37,604 nt of DNA, taken from assembly GCA_913048065.1 (NCBI GenBank), contig CAJWVG010000008.1:1-37604 (forward strand), given 5' to 3'. Below are positions 24,609 through 33,117 of this stretch, piece by piece (the first letter of the stretch is position 1; the number at the start of each line of letters is the position of its first letter). The position numbers and the translations under genes were made by a program. The stretch comes from an uncultured Gammaproteobacteria bacterium (GTDB lineage: Bacteria; Pseudomonadota; Gammaproteobacteria; GCA-002705445; GCA-002716945). The notes below the pieces were generated by a model. That model did not search any database. It was not told the origin of the DNA and saw nothing but the letters and a program-made list of their open reading frames with translations.

Positions 24609-25504
24609 TTATATTTATTTTTTATGAATTTATATAATGAAGCAGGTACCAATGTAGATAAAATTAATATATAGATGCTTATATTCATATAGTTGTATTT
24701 AATAGATTTCAAATAAGCTCTAAATGATTCATAATTTGAATAATTTAGATAAAACTGTTTGCCCGCATTTTTCCAGCAATTAGCAAGAGCAATTTTTAAA
24801 AGGCGCTTATTATTACTTAAATGAGTATCAATTACAGATGCAATAGCTGTAGTGTTTCGCAATATATTGGAACTCTCCGAAGAATCATGAATCTGATAAT
24901 ATCCCAATGGTTTGTCTATGAACGCTAAATTTATATTTTGCTTTGTTAATTTGATCCACAAATCATAGTCTTCAGCCGTTATTGCATTAGTATTTTCCGA
25001 GAAAGAATCTACCTCTAGTATATTTCTTTTGTTGATGATTATTGCAGATAATGATACTGAATTTCCTCTTGTTAGTAGTTTTTCATAATTAAAGTACTCT
25101 CTAGGCCCATACTGTTTAACTATTTTATCATTTGATGGATATACCCAAAATTCAGCATGACAAACACCATCGTACTCTAAATTATTAGTTAATATATTTA
25201 CACATTCTTCAAGTTTATTATGTTCCCAGTAATCATCAGAATCTAAGAAAGCTAAAAAATCACCTTTTGCATGCTTGATACCTAAATTACGTGATTTCGC
25301 AATATTGCCATGATTTTCAATTTTAATTAGCTTAATTTTATTATCCTGATATGAAGAAACTAATTGTTTAGTGTTATCTATAGAATTATTATCAATAATA
25401 ATTAATTCCCAGTTTTCATATGTCTGATTAACAACAGAATTGATCGCTCTTGAGAGAAATAACTCTGCACGATTATATGTTGGTAATATAATTGAAATCT
25501 TCAT
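24605..25504 (-). CDS. Family 2 glycosyltransferase
   Basis: This is a GT-A fold glycosyltransferase that adds a sugar from a nucleotide donor on the cytoplasmic side. The start ISIILPTYNRAELFLSRAIN and the NQTYENWELIIIDNNSIDNT motif are typical. The Mg-binding motif is FLDSDDYW (about residue 92), and AEDYDLWIKL (about 190) provides the acceptor-side ED motif. A C-terminal hydrophobic segment (LILSTLVPASLY) may anchor it. The 299 residues are normal. The specific sugar cannot be read from sequence. The stop overlaps the next start (ATGA). Confidence 0.9.
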   Translation of the reverse strand: MKISIILPTYNRAELFLSRAINSVVNQTYENWELIIIDNNSIDNTKQLVSSYQDNKIKLIKIENHGNIAKSRNLGIKHAKGDFLAFLDSDDYWEHNKLEECVNILTNNLEYDGVCHAEFWVYPSNDKIVKQYGPREYFNYEKLLTRGNSVSLSAIIINKRNILEVDSFSENTNAITAEDYDLWIKLTKQNINLAFIDKPLGYYQIHDSSESSNILRNTTAIASVIDTHLSNNKRLLKIALANCWKNAGKQFYLNYSNYESFRAYLKSIKYNYMNISIYILILSTLVPASLYKFIKNKYK

Positions 25505-25519
25505 TTTTGCTTATTATAG

Positions 25520-26416
25520 TTATTGATAGTTTTTTTGGCAGTATTTTATCAACATATCAATTTCTTGATTATGATTGATTGATGGGGAGCAATTCACGGC
25601 ATTTAAATTATTTCGTATTTGGTATGCAGGGTATTTCTCTTGTCCATTAGACAGGACAAGTTGTACCTGTTTTTTGTATAAGATATATATCCTATCTATA
25701 AGATTATTAAGTATATTTTTAACCTTTTCAGTATTACCGGAAGTAACATTATACATCTGATATCTATGATTAAAATCAGCATTGATAAAATTGTTAATGG
25801 TCTCAATAACTGAGGAAATAGGTATAAAATCCTTGTATTCCTCTCCATTAGATCTGAGCACAATTTTGTTATCAATAAATGCCTGTTTGCACGCATACAT
25901 CACCACTAAACTCCAGCATTGTGATTCTCTTAAAACAGGATATCCATATCCATTTGATATTCGAAGCGAGCATGAAGATAAATCTGACGATGAAATTTCT
26001 TCTAAATAATCTTCAATTTCTTTTTTAACTAAAGAATAATTATCATCTATTGACAAGCTAGATTGTTCAGTAATATTTCTATTTGGACGACTGCCATATA
26101 CTCTAGTAGATGATGTGAAGATAAATTTTTTTACATTACACTCTATAGCATTTTCTATTAGTATTTTTGTATCATTCAAGTATTTCTCTCTAATTTTTTT
26201 ATCATCGCACTGTTTATCATTCGGGCTTGCGGTATGTATGATAATATCTTGAGAAAGCAGGTCTTTAGAATCTAGCTTATTAGCAGTGATTATTTTCACC
26301 TTCTCGATAGGGCTGATTTTTTTTCTGCTTGCCAAGGTTACGTTGCACATATTTTTAATATATAAAGCAAGACGACCTGCAATTAATCCACTGCCACCAG
26401 TAATAAGAACATTCAT
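25520..26416 (-). CDS. NAD-dependent epimerase/dehydratase (extended SDR), substrate unknown
   Basis: This nucleotide-sugar short-chain dehydrogenase has 298 residues. The glycine-rich loop is ITGGSGLIAGRLA. Ser/Thr of TSSTRVYGS and the Tyr-Lys pair of YSLVKKEIE form the catalytic site. RISNGYGYP and the later KDFIPISSVIE segments bind substrate as in this superfamily. It directly follows a WecA/WbpL-like transferase, and in Pseudomonas and Rhizobium an SDR reductase (WbpV/WreQ) sits beside the initiating transferase. A 4-keto-reductase role is therefore plausible. It could also act on the CDP-6-deoxyhexose made by the rfbF/rfbG products. No decisive motif separates these options. Confidence 0.85.
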   Translation of the reverse strand: MNVLITGGSGLIAGRLALYIKNMCNVTLASRKKISPIEKVKIITANKLDSKDLLSQDIIIHTASPNDKQCDDKKIREKYLNDTKILIENAIECNVKKFIFTSSTRVYGSRPNRNITEQSSLSIDDNYSLVKKEIEDYLEEISSSDLSSCSLRISNGYGYPVLRESQCWSLVVMYACKQAFIDNKIVLRSNGEEYKDFIPISSVIETINNFINADFNHRYQMYNVTSGNTEKVKNILNNLIDRIYILYKKQVQLVLSNGQEKYPAYQIRNNLNAVNCSPSINHNQEIDMLIKYCQKNYQ

Positions 26417-26418
26417 CG

Positions 26419-27375
26419 TTACTTTGGTAGCCCCGCTTGATTTTTATAACACCATATTATATATGGTATATAACTTGTCAACAATAATAGCAATGATACC
26501 AGTAGGCTCTGATTTTCGATAAATATTAAATAAGCGATTGGTAAACACCAAAAGATGTTATAAATCATTAGCATCACATTAACAATACTATGATTTTTAT
26601 ACTTCATAGTTAAGATTTGATAATTATGAGTGCGATGAGGTTCGGTTATATATGTTATAGATTGTAAAAGAGAATATTTTTTTTCTACAAATATATAAAT
26701 AAATCTTCGAATTAAAGTATAAGTAGAGTCTACAAGAAAAACTGTCAATAAAACTGCATACATCATAATTTCATTTAAATATTGAAAATCAAAACCCATA
26801 TTAAATAAATATGAAGCTAATAATGTTCCTAATAGGTAACTACCAGAATTACCCAGAAAAATTTTAGCAGGAGTAATATTAAAAAATAAAAAAGCAATTA
26901 TTGGTATAATCACCTCTGGGAAAAATCCAAATATTAAAGCAATTGAAGAAATAAAAAATATAGATTGTAATGATGCTAATGAATCTATTCCATCCATAAA
27001 ATTATATATATTTATGAAGTAAATAATAAATATTACCCAAAATATATTTATAAACGTCAATTCGAAATTTGACGAGATAATAAGTAGAGCTATAATCAGT
27101 TGTGATGAAAACCTAATTATTTTAGACAGGGAGTATTTATCATCAAGAAACCCCATTAGGGTGGCAAATAAAAGAGCTTGCATAATATTATTAGGAAATT
27201 GTTCTATAAAAACTAGTAATCCAATAAAAATGGCTATGCCTCCAGATGACGGCATTTTTATATCATGTAAGCCTCTATCATTAGGTATTGAAACAGATAG
27301 AGGTTTTTTGATTAATACAAATGTAACCATTGCAGTACATAAAAACGAAAATAAATAATTAATTAATATAAACAT
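26419..27375 (-). CDS. WecA/WbpL-type polyprenyl-phosphate sugar-1-phosphate transferase
   Basis: This is a polytopic member of the MraY/WecA family (318 residues, about ten helices) that starts glycan synthesis by moving a sugar-1-phosphate to undecaprenyl phosphate. Marks are PNDRGLHDIKMPSSGGIAI, the GFLDD pair (Asp78/79), NIYNFMDGIDSLA (Asp128 and Asp131) and the PHRTHNYQ end motif with His250. The usual GDxGS loop, whose Asp binds Mg in MraY, reads IFLGNSGSYLLG, so Asn176 stands in for the Asp. Lengths and other motifs are intact. It may still be active with a different metal arrangement, or be impaired. It overlaps the GT4 gene by 17 bases. Confidence 0.88.
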   Translation of the reverse strand: MFILINYLFSFLCTAMVTFVLIKKPLSVSIPNDRGLHDIKMPSSGGIAIFIGLLVFIEQFPNNIMQALLFATLMGFLDDKYSLSKIIRFSSQLIIALLIISSNFELTFINIFWVIFIIYFINIYNFMDGIDSLASLQSIFFISSIALIFGFFPEVIIPIIAFLFFNITPAKIFLGNSGSYLLGTLLASYLFNMGFDFQYLNEIMMYAVLLTVFLVDSTYTLIRRFIYIFVEKKYSLLQSITYITEPHRTHNYQILTMKYKNHSIVNVMLMIYNIFWCLPIAYLIFIENQSLLVSLLLLLTSYIPYIIWCYKNQAGLPK

Positions 27376-28489
27376 CTAATTCTTCGTATTTCTTTAAAAC
27401 AACATCTCTTGAAAAGTTTTTCTTAACATGATTATATGTTTTATTAGTCATTTTGTCCTTGTCTTCATCCTTTAACTCAAGAAATCTATCTACTGCTACT
27501 CTTAATGAATTAACAGATTTTGGTTTACATAAAAGACCATAGCTGTTATCTGGTATGATATCTATGCATCCAGGAGCAGAAGTAGTTATAATGGGTATTT
27601 TTATAGAAGCTGCCTCTAAGAGCACTGTTGACATCCCTTCTCTATATGATGGATGTATTAGACATGATGCATTACCTAATAATGGCATTATATCCTCCTG
27701 ATAATCAAGATAGCTCATAGAACCATTTTGAATATATTTATTAAGGAATTCTCTATCAATACCTTCTGGATCATCATCATTTAAAGCACCTAACAACATA
27801 AATTTAATATTTTCATTATTTTTATATGTCTCCGCAACTTTCAAAAATTCAATTACGCCTTTATATTTTAAAACTCTAGATATCATAAGAAACTTGATTT
27901 CTTTATCTTGTCTTAAGGATTTTTTATAATTGTTAAAACAAATCCCTGCCCCCGGAACAATTTTAGAAATAAAACTTTTATGAATTATTTTATTTTTAAT
28001 GAAGAGCTCTCTATCCATTTTGTTTGTAAACCATACTTCTTTGTTATTACTTAATGCAAATCGATAGAGTTTAATAATAATGTTTTTTAAAATTGATTTA
28101 TTTTTAAGAAATATGCGACCTATCCCTGTAATAAAAGAGATAGAATTAATATTTAAAAACTTACATACCATTGATCCATATATATTTGGTTTAATAGTGA
28201 AATGTATTGTCAGATCAGGTTTTATTTTTTTATAATATTGATATAGTTTTATTAAAGTCTTAATTTCAGATATTGGATTTAAACCTCTTTCATCTATAGG
28301 TAGATAGATTTTTTTTATCTGTGTATCATTAAACTTCTGATGATATAAATCTTTGCCAGCAATTAATATTACCTGATACCCTTTCTTTAAAAACATTTGT
28401 ATTACATCATATCTAAATTTATATAATGTCCAGTAATTATTTGACACTAAGGCAATAGATTTATTTTTATTATTTATGGCTTTTTCCAA
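27359..28489 (-). CDS. Family 4 glycosyltransferase (PglA/CapM-like)
   Basis: This is a GT-B retaining glycosyltransferase of 376 residues. N-terminal features include NYWTLYKFRYDVIQMFLK, and the PDLTIHFTIKPNIYGS segment resembles PglA/CapM enzymes that add the second sugar to an undecaprenyl-diphosphate sugar. The C-terminal donor domain has FLMISRVLKYKGV and the E-x7-E motif in SYREGMSTVLLEAAS. It overlaps rfbF (16 bases) and the WecA-like gene (17 bases), so it may act on the product of that initiating transferase. The donor sugar is unknown. Confidence 0.9.
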   Translation of the reverse strand: MEKAINNKNKSIALVSNNYWTLYKFRYDVIQMFLKKGYQVILIAGKDLYHQKFNDTQIKKIYLPIDERGLNPISEIKTLIKLYQYYKKIKPDLTIHFTIKPNIYGSMVCKFLNINSISFITGIGRIFLKNKSILKNIIIKLYRFALSNNKEVWFTNKMDRELFIKNKIIHKSFISKIVPGAGICFNNYKKSLRQDKEIKFLMISRVLKYKGVIEFLKVAETYKNNENIKFMLLGALNDDDPEGIDREFLNKYIQNGSMSYLDYQEDIMPLLGNASCLIHPSYREGMSTVLLEAASIKIPIITTSAPGCIDIIPDNSYGLLCKPKSVNSLRVAVDRFLELKDEDKDKMTNKTYNHVKKNFSRDVVLKKYEELDVYIN

Positions 28490-29175
28490 GGTGCCTTATT
28501 GCTCTTCCAAAGTTTCTCTAAAAGCTCATGATCTCTGCGTGTATCCATACATTGCCAAAAACCTTCATGTTTGAATGCATATAATTCTGAATCTATTGTA
28601 GCCTTTTCAATTGGTTCTCTTTCAAGCATAACTTCTGTGTTATTGATATAATCAAAAAAACCTGGTTCTACAACAAAGAATCCCCCATTAATCCAACCTT
28701 TTTGAAGTTGAGGTTTTTCTTTAAAGGATAAAACTTTGTTACCATCTAAGTTTAATTCACCAAATCTTGCACTTGGATGTACAGCTGTCACGGTAATCAG
28801 TTTTTGATTTTTTTTATGGAATTTCAGTAAATCATCTATATTGACATCCGAGAGACCATCACCATATGTTAAAAAAGTAGTTTCATTACCAATACTTTTG
28901 CTTACAATTTTACATCTACCGCCAGTCAATGTATCTAGACCTGTGTCAATCATATTAATATTCCATGGTAGATTTATGTTATTGAAATAATTTTTGATAA
29001 CGTTTGCTTTATAACCTAAAGCGATATAAAAATCCGTGTGCCCATATCGTGCATATAACTCCATAATATGAACTATAATTGGTTTGTCTCCAATTTTAAC
29101 CATTGGTTTCGGTATTAAATCTGTTACCTCTCCAAGTCTTGTACCATAACCACCTGCAAGAATTATTACTTTCAT
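28474..29175 (-). CDS. rfbF: RfbF, glucose-1-phosphate cytidylyltransferase
   Basis: RfbF (DdhA) makes CDP-glucose from glucose-1-phosphate and CTP. The nucleotidyltransferase start is LAGGYGTRLGE, with PKPMVKIGDKPI and a TYGDGLSDV motif that binds metal. HPSARFGELNLDG and WINGGFFVVEP are diagnostic of the CDP-glucose type. The length is 233, a little shorter than the 257 of Salmonella RfbF, mainly at the C terminus. It is part of an rfbG/epimerase/rfbF trio, which confirms a CDP-6-deoxyhexose pathway. Confidence 0.94.
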   Translation of the reverse strand: MKVIILAGGYGTRLGEVTDLIPKPMVKIGDKPIIVHIMELYARYGHTDFYIALGYKANVIKNYFNNINLPWNINMIDTGLDTLTGGRCKIVSKSIGNETTFLTYGDGLSDVNIDDLLKFHKKNQKLITVTAVHPSARFGELNLDGNKVLSFKEKPQLQKGWINGGFFVVEPGFFDYINNTEVMLEREPIEKATIDSELYAFKHEGFWQCMDTRRDHELLEKLWKSNKAPWKKP

Positions 29176-29178
29176 AAA

Positions 29179-29604
29179 TTATTTAAACTCATATTTATCG
29201 ATATCAATATTCACACATTCCTCATCATCATGAATTATGTCTGCGATATTTGAGATAATATTTGAACCCTTTTCTAATCCTTTGAAACCAAATAGGATCA
29301 TTGGTGGCACAGTAATTCTTTGATAATTTTCTTTAGATAATGTAATTTCAAACCTATCCTTGTATGTTGCAGAGCCTTCTCTTAGATCAATAAAGTTAAA
29401 TCTAATTGCTCCTATGGGAACTGTAAGATTGAGTGTCATATTTTTATGAAATTTCCAAGCTTTTATGGCTTTATATTCAATAAATGAAAAATATGACTCC
29501 CCAAAACCAACATAACCTTCGTCGTCAACACTAAGAGATTGGTATACAGACCCTTTTTCAGAAGGAAAAGTTTTTAATTTAGTCAAAATAAGCCCTTCAA
29601 TCAT
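29179..29604 (-). CDS. RmlC-like nucleotide-sugar epimerase (dTDP-4-dehydrorhamnose 3,5-epimerase family)
   Basis: This is a small cupin-fold protein of 141 residues. It has KGSVYQSLSVDDEG near the start, FIEYKAIKAWKFHK, then VPIGAIRFNFIDLREGSATY, VPPMILFGFKGL and a C-terminal DDEECV segment. These correspond to the RmlC blocks RGLHxQ, GxVxDVAVDLR and PPGFAHGF. The H of the last block is replaced by Phe. It sits between rfbG and rfbF, so the likely substrate is CDP-4-keto-6-deoxyglucose, with inversion at C3 and/or C5. A full 3,5-epimerase of the dTDP-rhamnose pathway is less likely because no rmlA/B/D is present. The substrate is inferred from context. Confidence 0.8.
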   Translation of the reverse strand: MIEGLILTKLKTFPSEKGSVYQSLSVDDEGYVGFGESYFSFIEYKAIKAWKFHKNMTLNLTVPIGAIRFNFIDLREGSATYKDRFEITLSKENYQRITVPPMILFGFKGLEKGSNIISNIADIIHDDEECVNIDIDKYEFK

Positions 29605-29606
29605 AT

Positions 29607-30671
29607 TTATAGATCTGAAAACTCCATTATTTGTTGTTCTGTATACTGCGAATGTTTTGCTGTAGGATTCTTGTAATACGATTCATACCATTTACTTGTC
29701 CATTCAGATGTTAAATTAAAGTCCAATTTTGTATTGAATTTCAATAATCTATAGGATTTATTACAATCTAAACTTAAAAGATTAGCTTCATGTAAATCAT
29801 TGCTAGTAGATTGAATCGACCATTTAGAACCATCAAAAAATGTAGAAAGTTGAGATACGAGGTTTTCAACTGTATAGGAGTTTGATTCTTTTGGTCCAAA
29901 ATTAAAAGATTCACCATTAATTTTTGGGTTTTCAGACAATTTTACGGCCAATCTTAGGTATCCATTAATTGGTTCTAATACATGCTGCCATGGTCTTGTT
30001 GCATATGGATTTCTAAGTATGACATTTTCCTTTTTAGCCCATGATTTCATACAGTCAGGAACTATTCTATCTATAGCCCAATCACCCCCTCCTATTACAT
30101 TCCCTGCGCGTGCTGAAGAAACTCTAATATTAGAAGCTTTTGTATTAAAAAATGCATTGCAATATCCTTTAAATATAAGTTCGGCCGAAGCTTTGGATGT
30201 ACTATATGGATCTATTCCACCGAGACGATCATTTTCTGAATAATTGACTTTTTTTTCAATGTTCTCATAGCATTTATCACTTGTAATAATTACCGCATTA
30301 CATTTATGATTTAGTATTTTTAAAGATTCAAGAATATTTAACGTCCCCACAGCATTAGACATATACGTTTTATATGGATCGGAGTAGGATTTTAATACTA
30401 ATGGTTGGGCAGCTAGATGAAAAAGATAATCAGGTTTGACTGATTTAAGTGATTGATAAACAGAGTCGAACGATGAAATGTCATATCGTTCATCTGATTT
30501 GAAATTAATATTTAATAACTCATAATGTGATGGATTGGTGGGTACATCAAGAGAAACACCATAGATATTAGCGCCAAGCAGAGATAACCATTTAGACAGC
30601 CATGAACCTTTAAAACCAGTATGACCAGTTATAAAAACATTTTTATTATTAAAATAGCTAGTATAGTCCAT
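29607..30671 (-). CDS. rfbG: RfbG, CDP-glucose 4,6-dehydratase
   Basis: RfbG (DdhB) converts CDP-glucose to CDP-4-keto-6-deoxyglucose with bound NAD. The start ITGHTGFKGSWLSKWL is the family mark, with FHLAAQPLV. TSDKCYEN carries the catalytic Thr and acid pair, and YSTSKASAE the Tyr-Lys. The RPWQHVLEP motif is conserved in this subgroup. The 354 residues match. Upstream is a PhyH gene whose stop overlaps the rfbG start (TAATG), and downstream the RmlC-like gene follows at two bases. No DdhC-type dehydratase for 3,6-dideoxy sugars is visible. Confidence 0.95.
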   Translation of the reverse strand: MDYTSYFNNKNVFITGHTGFKGSWLSKWLSLLGANIYGVSLDVPTNPSHYELLNINFKSDERYDISSFDSVYQSLKSVKPDYLFHLAAQPLVLKSYSDPYKTYMSNAVGTLNILESLKILNHKCNAVIITSDKCYENIEKKVNYSENDRLGGIDPYSTSKASAELIFKGYCNAFFNTKASNIRVSSARAGNVIGGGDWAIDRIVPDCMKSWAKKENVILRNPYATRPWQHVLEPINGYLRLAVKLSENPKINGESFNFGPKESNSYTVENLVSQLSTFFDGSKWSIQSTSNDLHEANLLSLDCNKSYRLLKFNTKLDFNLTSEWTSKWYESYYKNPTAKHSQYTEQQIMEFSDL

Positions 30672-31423
30672 TATTTATTCTTATTAAGAAATCTGTTAAG
30701 TTTATCTTTATATTTTTTTAATTTAATTTTATCAACTTTATCAAGACTAGATATTGAAAAATTAATCGCCCTTCTATTGGTGGATGAGGTATTATTTTCG
30801 CTCCCATGAATTACTAATGCATCGTGTATTACACAGTCGCCGGGTTTGACATCAATAAATATTTTTTTATATTTTTTTATTTTTTTTAAAAAACTTGTGG
30901 TTTGATCTATTGTCATAGATGCCCCTAGATTACCTTCAGGTATATGTTTTTGTAATCCTAATGCAGATGAGCCTTTGTAATAGAAAAGACTACCATTTTT
31001 TTTATTAGAAGCATCTATTGCAACCCAGCAGGTTAAAGCTTCTCCTTTTTTGAGATTAAAAAAAGCATTATCTTGATGAATCTTTGTCTTTAAACCATAT
31101 GCTTTAGGCTTCGCAAATAAAGAAGCATTAAAAATTCTTTTACTTCTCGAGCCATATCGTTTTAATATGATATTTTTTAATTCACATTCATTGATAAGAT
31201 TCTTGTAATACTCAGAGTATAAATGAATATTATGAATGCTGCTTAAAACTTTTTGATTCTTATTATCATAAACATAGTGTTTATCTCTTTTATTAAGATT
31301 CATTTTTTCAATTTTTTTTATTTCATGTTTAATTTCCTTTAGCGTATTTTGTGTAAAGAAATTTCTTATAATGACAAAATTATCATCTGTTAATTTTTTA
31401 ATGACTCTTGTATAATCTTTCAT
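30671..31423 (-). CDS. PhyH-family Fe(II)/2-oxoglutarate-dependent dioxygenase
   Basis: This non-heme iron oxygenase of the phytanoyl-CoA dioxygenase family has 250 residues. The facial triad is visible as the HQD of KIHQDNAFF and the distal His of VIHGSENNTS. The Arg for 2-oxoglutarate is in NRRAINFSIS. GSLFYYKGSSALG and VKPGDCVIHDALVIH are the other conserved blocks. It is coupled to the aminotransferase by ATGA and to rfbG by TAATG. Poly-T tracts of 7, 7 and 8 at 30862-30887 encode a Lys-rich segment. The substrate is unknown; a hydroxylation of a sugar or an amino-acid-derived substituent of the glycan is plausible, purely from location. Confidence 0.88.
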   Translation of the reverse strand: MKDYTRVIKKLTDDNFVIIRNFFTQNTLKEIKHEIKKIEKMNLNKRDKHYVYDNKNQKVLSSIHNIHLYSEYYKNLINECELKNIILKRYGSRSKRIFNASLFAKPKAYGLKTKIHQDNAFFNLKKGEALTCWVAIDASNKKNGSLFYYKGSSALGLQKHIPEGNLGASMTIDQTTSFLKKIKKYKKIFIDVKPGDCVIHDALVIHGSENNTSSTNRRAINFSISSLDKVDKIKLKKYKDKLNRFLNKNK

Positions 31424-32400
31424 TTAAATTTATATGGGGATATCTTATTCTTATTAATATTTTTTTTGACATCATTATCCCAATTTTTTATTTGCTCAAT
31501 TATGTCTACTCCCATATTTAATGACCATTGTTTTATCAATGATTTGTAATACTTCCCAGGCTTCCCATTTCCTATTGAAACACTATTTATAGATGTTACT
31601 GGAATCATACAAAATGGTGTTGCGCATATAAACGCCTCGTCTGCTTCATAAGCATCAAATAACTCAATATTCTTCTCTTTTACTGGTAAATCAATTTGTG
31701 GAGCCAATTCTTCCATGATATATTGACGCGTTATCCCTCTTAACATGTTTCTACCTTCTGGAGAAATTAATTCCCCATCTTTAATAATAAAAAAGTTATC
31801 CCCGCTTCCTTCGGCTATAAATCCATCTGGATCTAACATAAGAGCCCAATTATTATCCCCTTTAAAAAGAGATGCCTCTATATTAGCCATTAAATAAAAC
31901 AGCCTACTTCTATTTTTTATTTTAGGATCCATCAGATGTGATGGAATCACACGTTGCGATGTTACAACATTATTAATTCCATTTTTATATAATTTCGACA
32001 TTCCTTTAACTGTCCATCTTAAAGGAAAGTCAGCCACAATAATATTAGGCCCGATATGTATATCTTTAATGCCTTCATATATTCCCAGAACACCTCGCGA
32101 GATATCAATCATGAGTCTATGTTCATCATCTTTTTTAAATGCTGGTTCATTTAATCTAGCTGTCTCTATACAAATATCATACAGTTCTTCTTTGCTTATA
32201 GATAATTCATATCGTAAAATTTTCAGTCCTGTAAATAATCTATCTATATGCTCTTTTAATTTAAAATGTTCTTTATTAAAAGAACGTGTCATTTCAAAGA
32301 CCATGTCACCAAACATCAAAGCAGAGTCGAAAATTGAAATTTTTGCTTCTGACTCATCAACAAACTCACCATTCATATATATCTTTCTTTTATTAGCCAT
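31420..32400 (-). CDS. Class IV PLP aminotransferase
   Basis: This fold-type IV aminotransferase of 326 residues belongs to the branched-chain/D-amino-acid/aminodeoxychorismate family. Marks are SIFDSALMFGDMVFEMTR, the PLP Lys in PKIKNRSRLFYLMAN (about residue 162), GFIAEGSGDNFFI and LRGITRQYIMEEL. The length is above the usual 280-310. It is encoded in the glycan operon between the NeuA-like and PhyH genes instead of with amino-acid genes, so it may feed an amino acid or keto-acid derivative into the glycan. Sugar aminotransferases are normally fold-type I (DegT/DnrJ), so direct amination of a sugar would be unexpected. Confidence 0.88.
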   Translation of the reverse strand: MANKRKIYMNGEFVDESEAKISIFDSALMFGDMVFEMTRSFNKEHFKLKEHIDRLFTGLKILRYELSISKEELYDICIETARLNEPAFKKDDEHRLMIDISRGVLGIYEGIKDIHIGPNIIVADFPLRWTVKGMSKLYKNGINNVVTSQRVIPSHLMDPKIKNRSRLFYLMANIEASLFKGDNNWALMLDPDGFIAEGSGDNFFIIKDGELISPEGRNMLRGITRQYIMEELAPQIDLPVKEKNIELFDAYEADEAFICATPFCMIPVTSINSVSIGNGKPGKYYKSLIKQWSLNMGVDIIEQIKNWDNDVKKNINKNKISPYKFK

Positions 32401-32414
32401 AATTTACCCTATGT

Positions 32415-33116
32415 TTATGATTCATTAATTTTAACTAAATTTTTTATATTCATAAAATATTCGCATATACCTATATCTTCTTTATTATCTATTTCGTGAA
32501 TCTTCCAGGAGTCCATCAGATATATTCCTATATTACCACCGATTCTGTTCAAGTGCTTTCTGATAATTTCTGGTTTAAATATATAAATTGAGCCATTTTC
32601 ACCATATTGTTGCTGTATGTCTTGACGTCTTTGTCTTTTTTTATAGTCATAATTAACACTTTGTAATACATTATCAATATTTCTCCAAACCATTAAATCT
32701 TTTAAGTCACAAACAGAAAACAGTGAATCTAAATCATCTTTAATAAAAGTATCTATAGCTGAGTCTATATCATTTGAATCTCTCAAGGGTGACGTTCCTT
32801 GAAGAAATACAACTAAATCAATAGTCTCATCAGTATTTTTTTCGATTTGTGTTATCGCATGAATTAGCGCCTCCTCACTTGTAGATTCATCTCGAGCAAT
32901 ATCCTTAGGTCTTTCAATTAATTTTGACCCATATTGTTCAGAGATGGTTAATATTTCACTATTATCAGATGATACATATACATCTTTTATATAATGGCTA
33001 CCCAACGCCTGCTGAATCGTCCATGCTATCAATGGTTTTCCGCAGAAGTCTATAATATTTTTTCCAATAATTGCTTTGCTATCACCTCTGGCAGGAATAA
33101 TACATATTATATTCAT
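32415..33116 (-). CDS. NeuA-like CMP-nonulosonate (acylneuraminate) cytidylyltransferase
   Basis: This enzyme activates a nonulosonic acid with CTP to give the CMP sugar. The start ICIIPARGDSKAIIGKN is the CTP-binding loop of the CMP-NeuAc/CMP-legionaminate family. DVYVSSDNSEI, ERPKDIARDEST and FLQGTSPLRDSNDID (the metal-binding and sugar-binding blocks) follow. The 233 residues are typical of the single-domain type. It lies two bases... directly downstream of the NeuB-like fusion gene, a standard NeuB-NeuA pairing. The actual sugar (sialic, legionaminic, pseudaminic or other) is undetermined because the hexosamine-converting genes are not in the window. Confidence 0.92.
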   Translation of the reverse strand: MNIICIIPARGDSKAIIGKNIIDFCGKPLIAWTIQQALGSHYIKDVYVSSDNSEILTISEQYGSKLIERPKDIARDESTSEEALIHAITQIEKNTDETIDLVVFLQGTSPLRDSNDIDSAIDTFIKDDLDSLFSVCDLKDLMVWRNIDNVLQSVNYDYKKRQRRQDIQQQYGENGSIYIFKPEIIRKHLNRIGGNIGIYLMDSWKIHEIDNKEDIGICEYFMNIKNLVKINES

Positions 33117-33117
33117 G

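Noticed and set aside
30862-30893. Poly-T tracts (7, 7, 8) followed by A6 in the PhyH gene as a phase-variation switch
   Set aside because: The runs are short, encode a plausible Lys-rich loop in an intact frame, and similar runs are common in this AT-rich operon. There is no positive sign of on/off switching.
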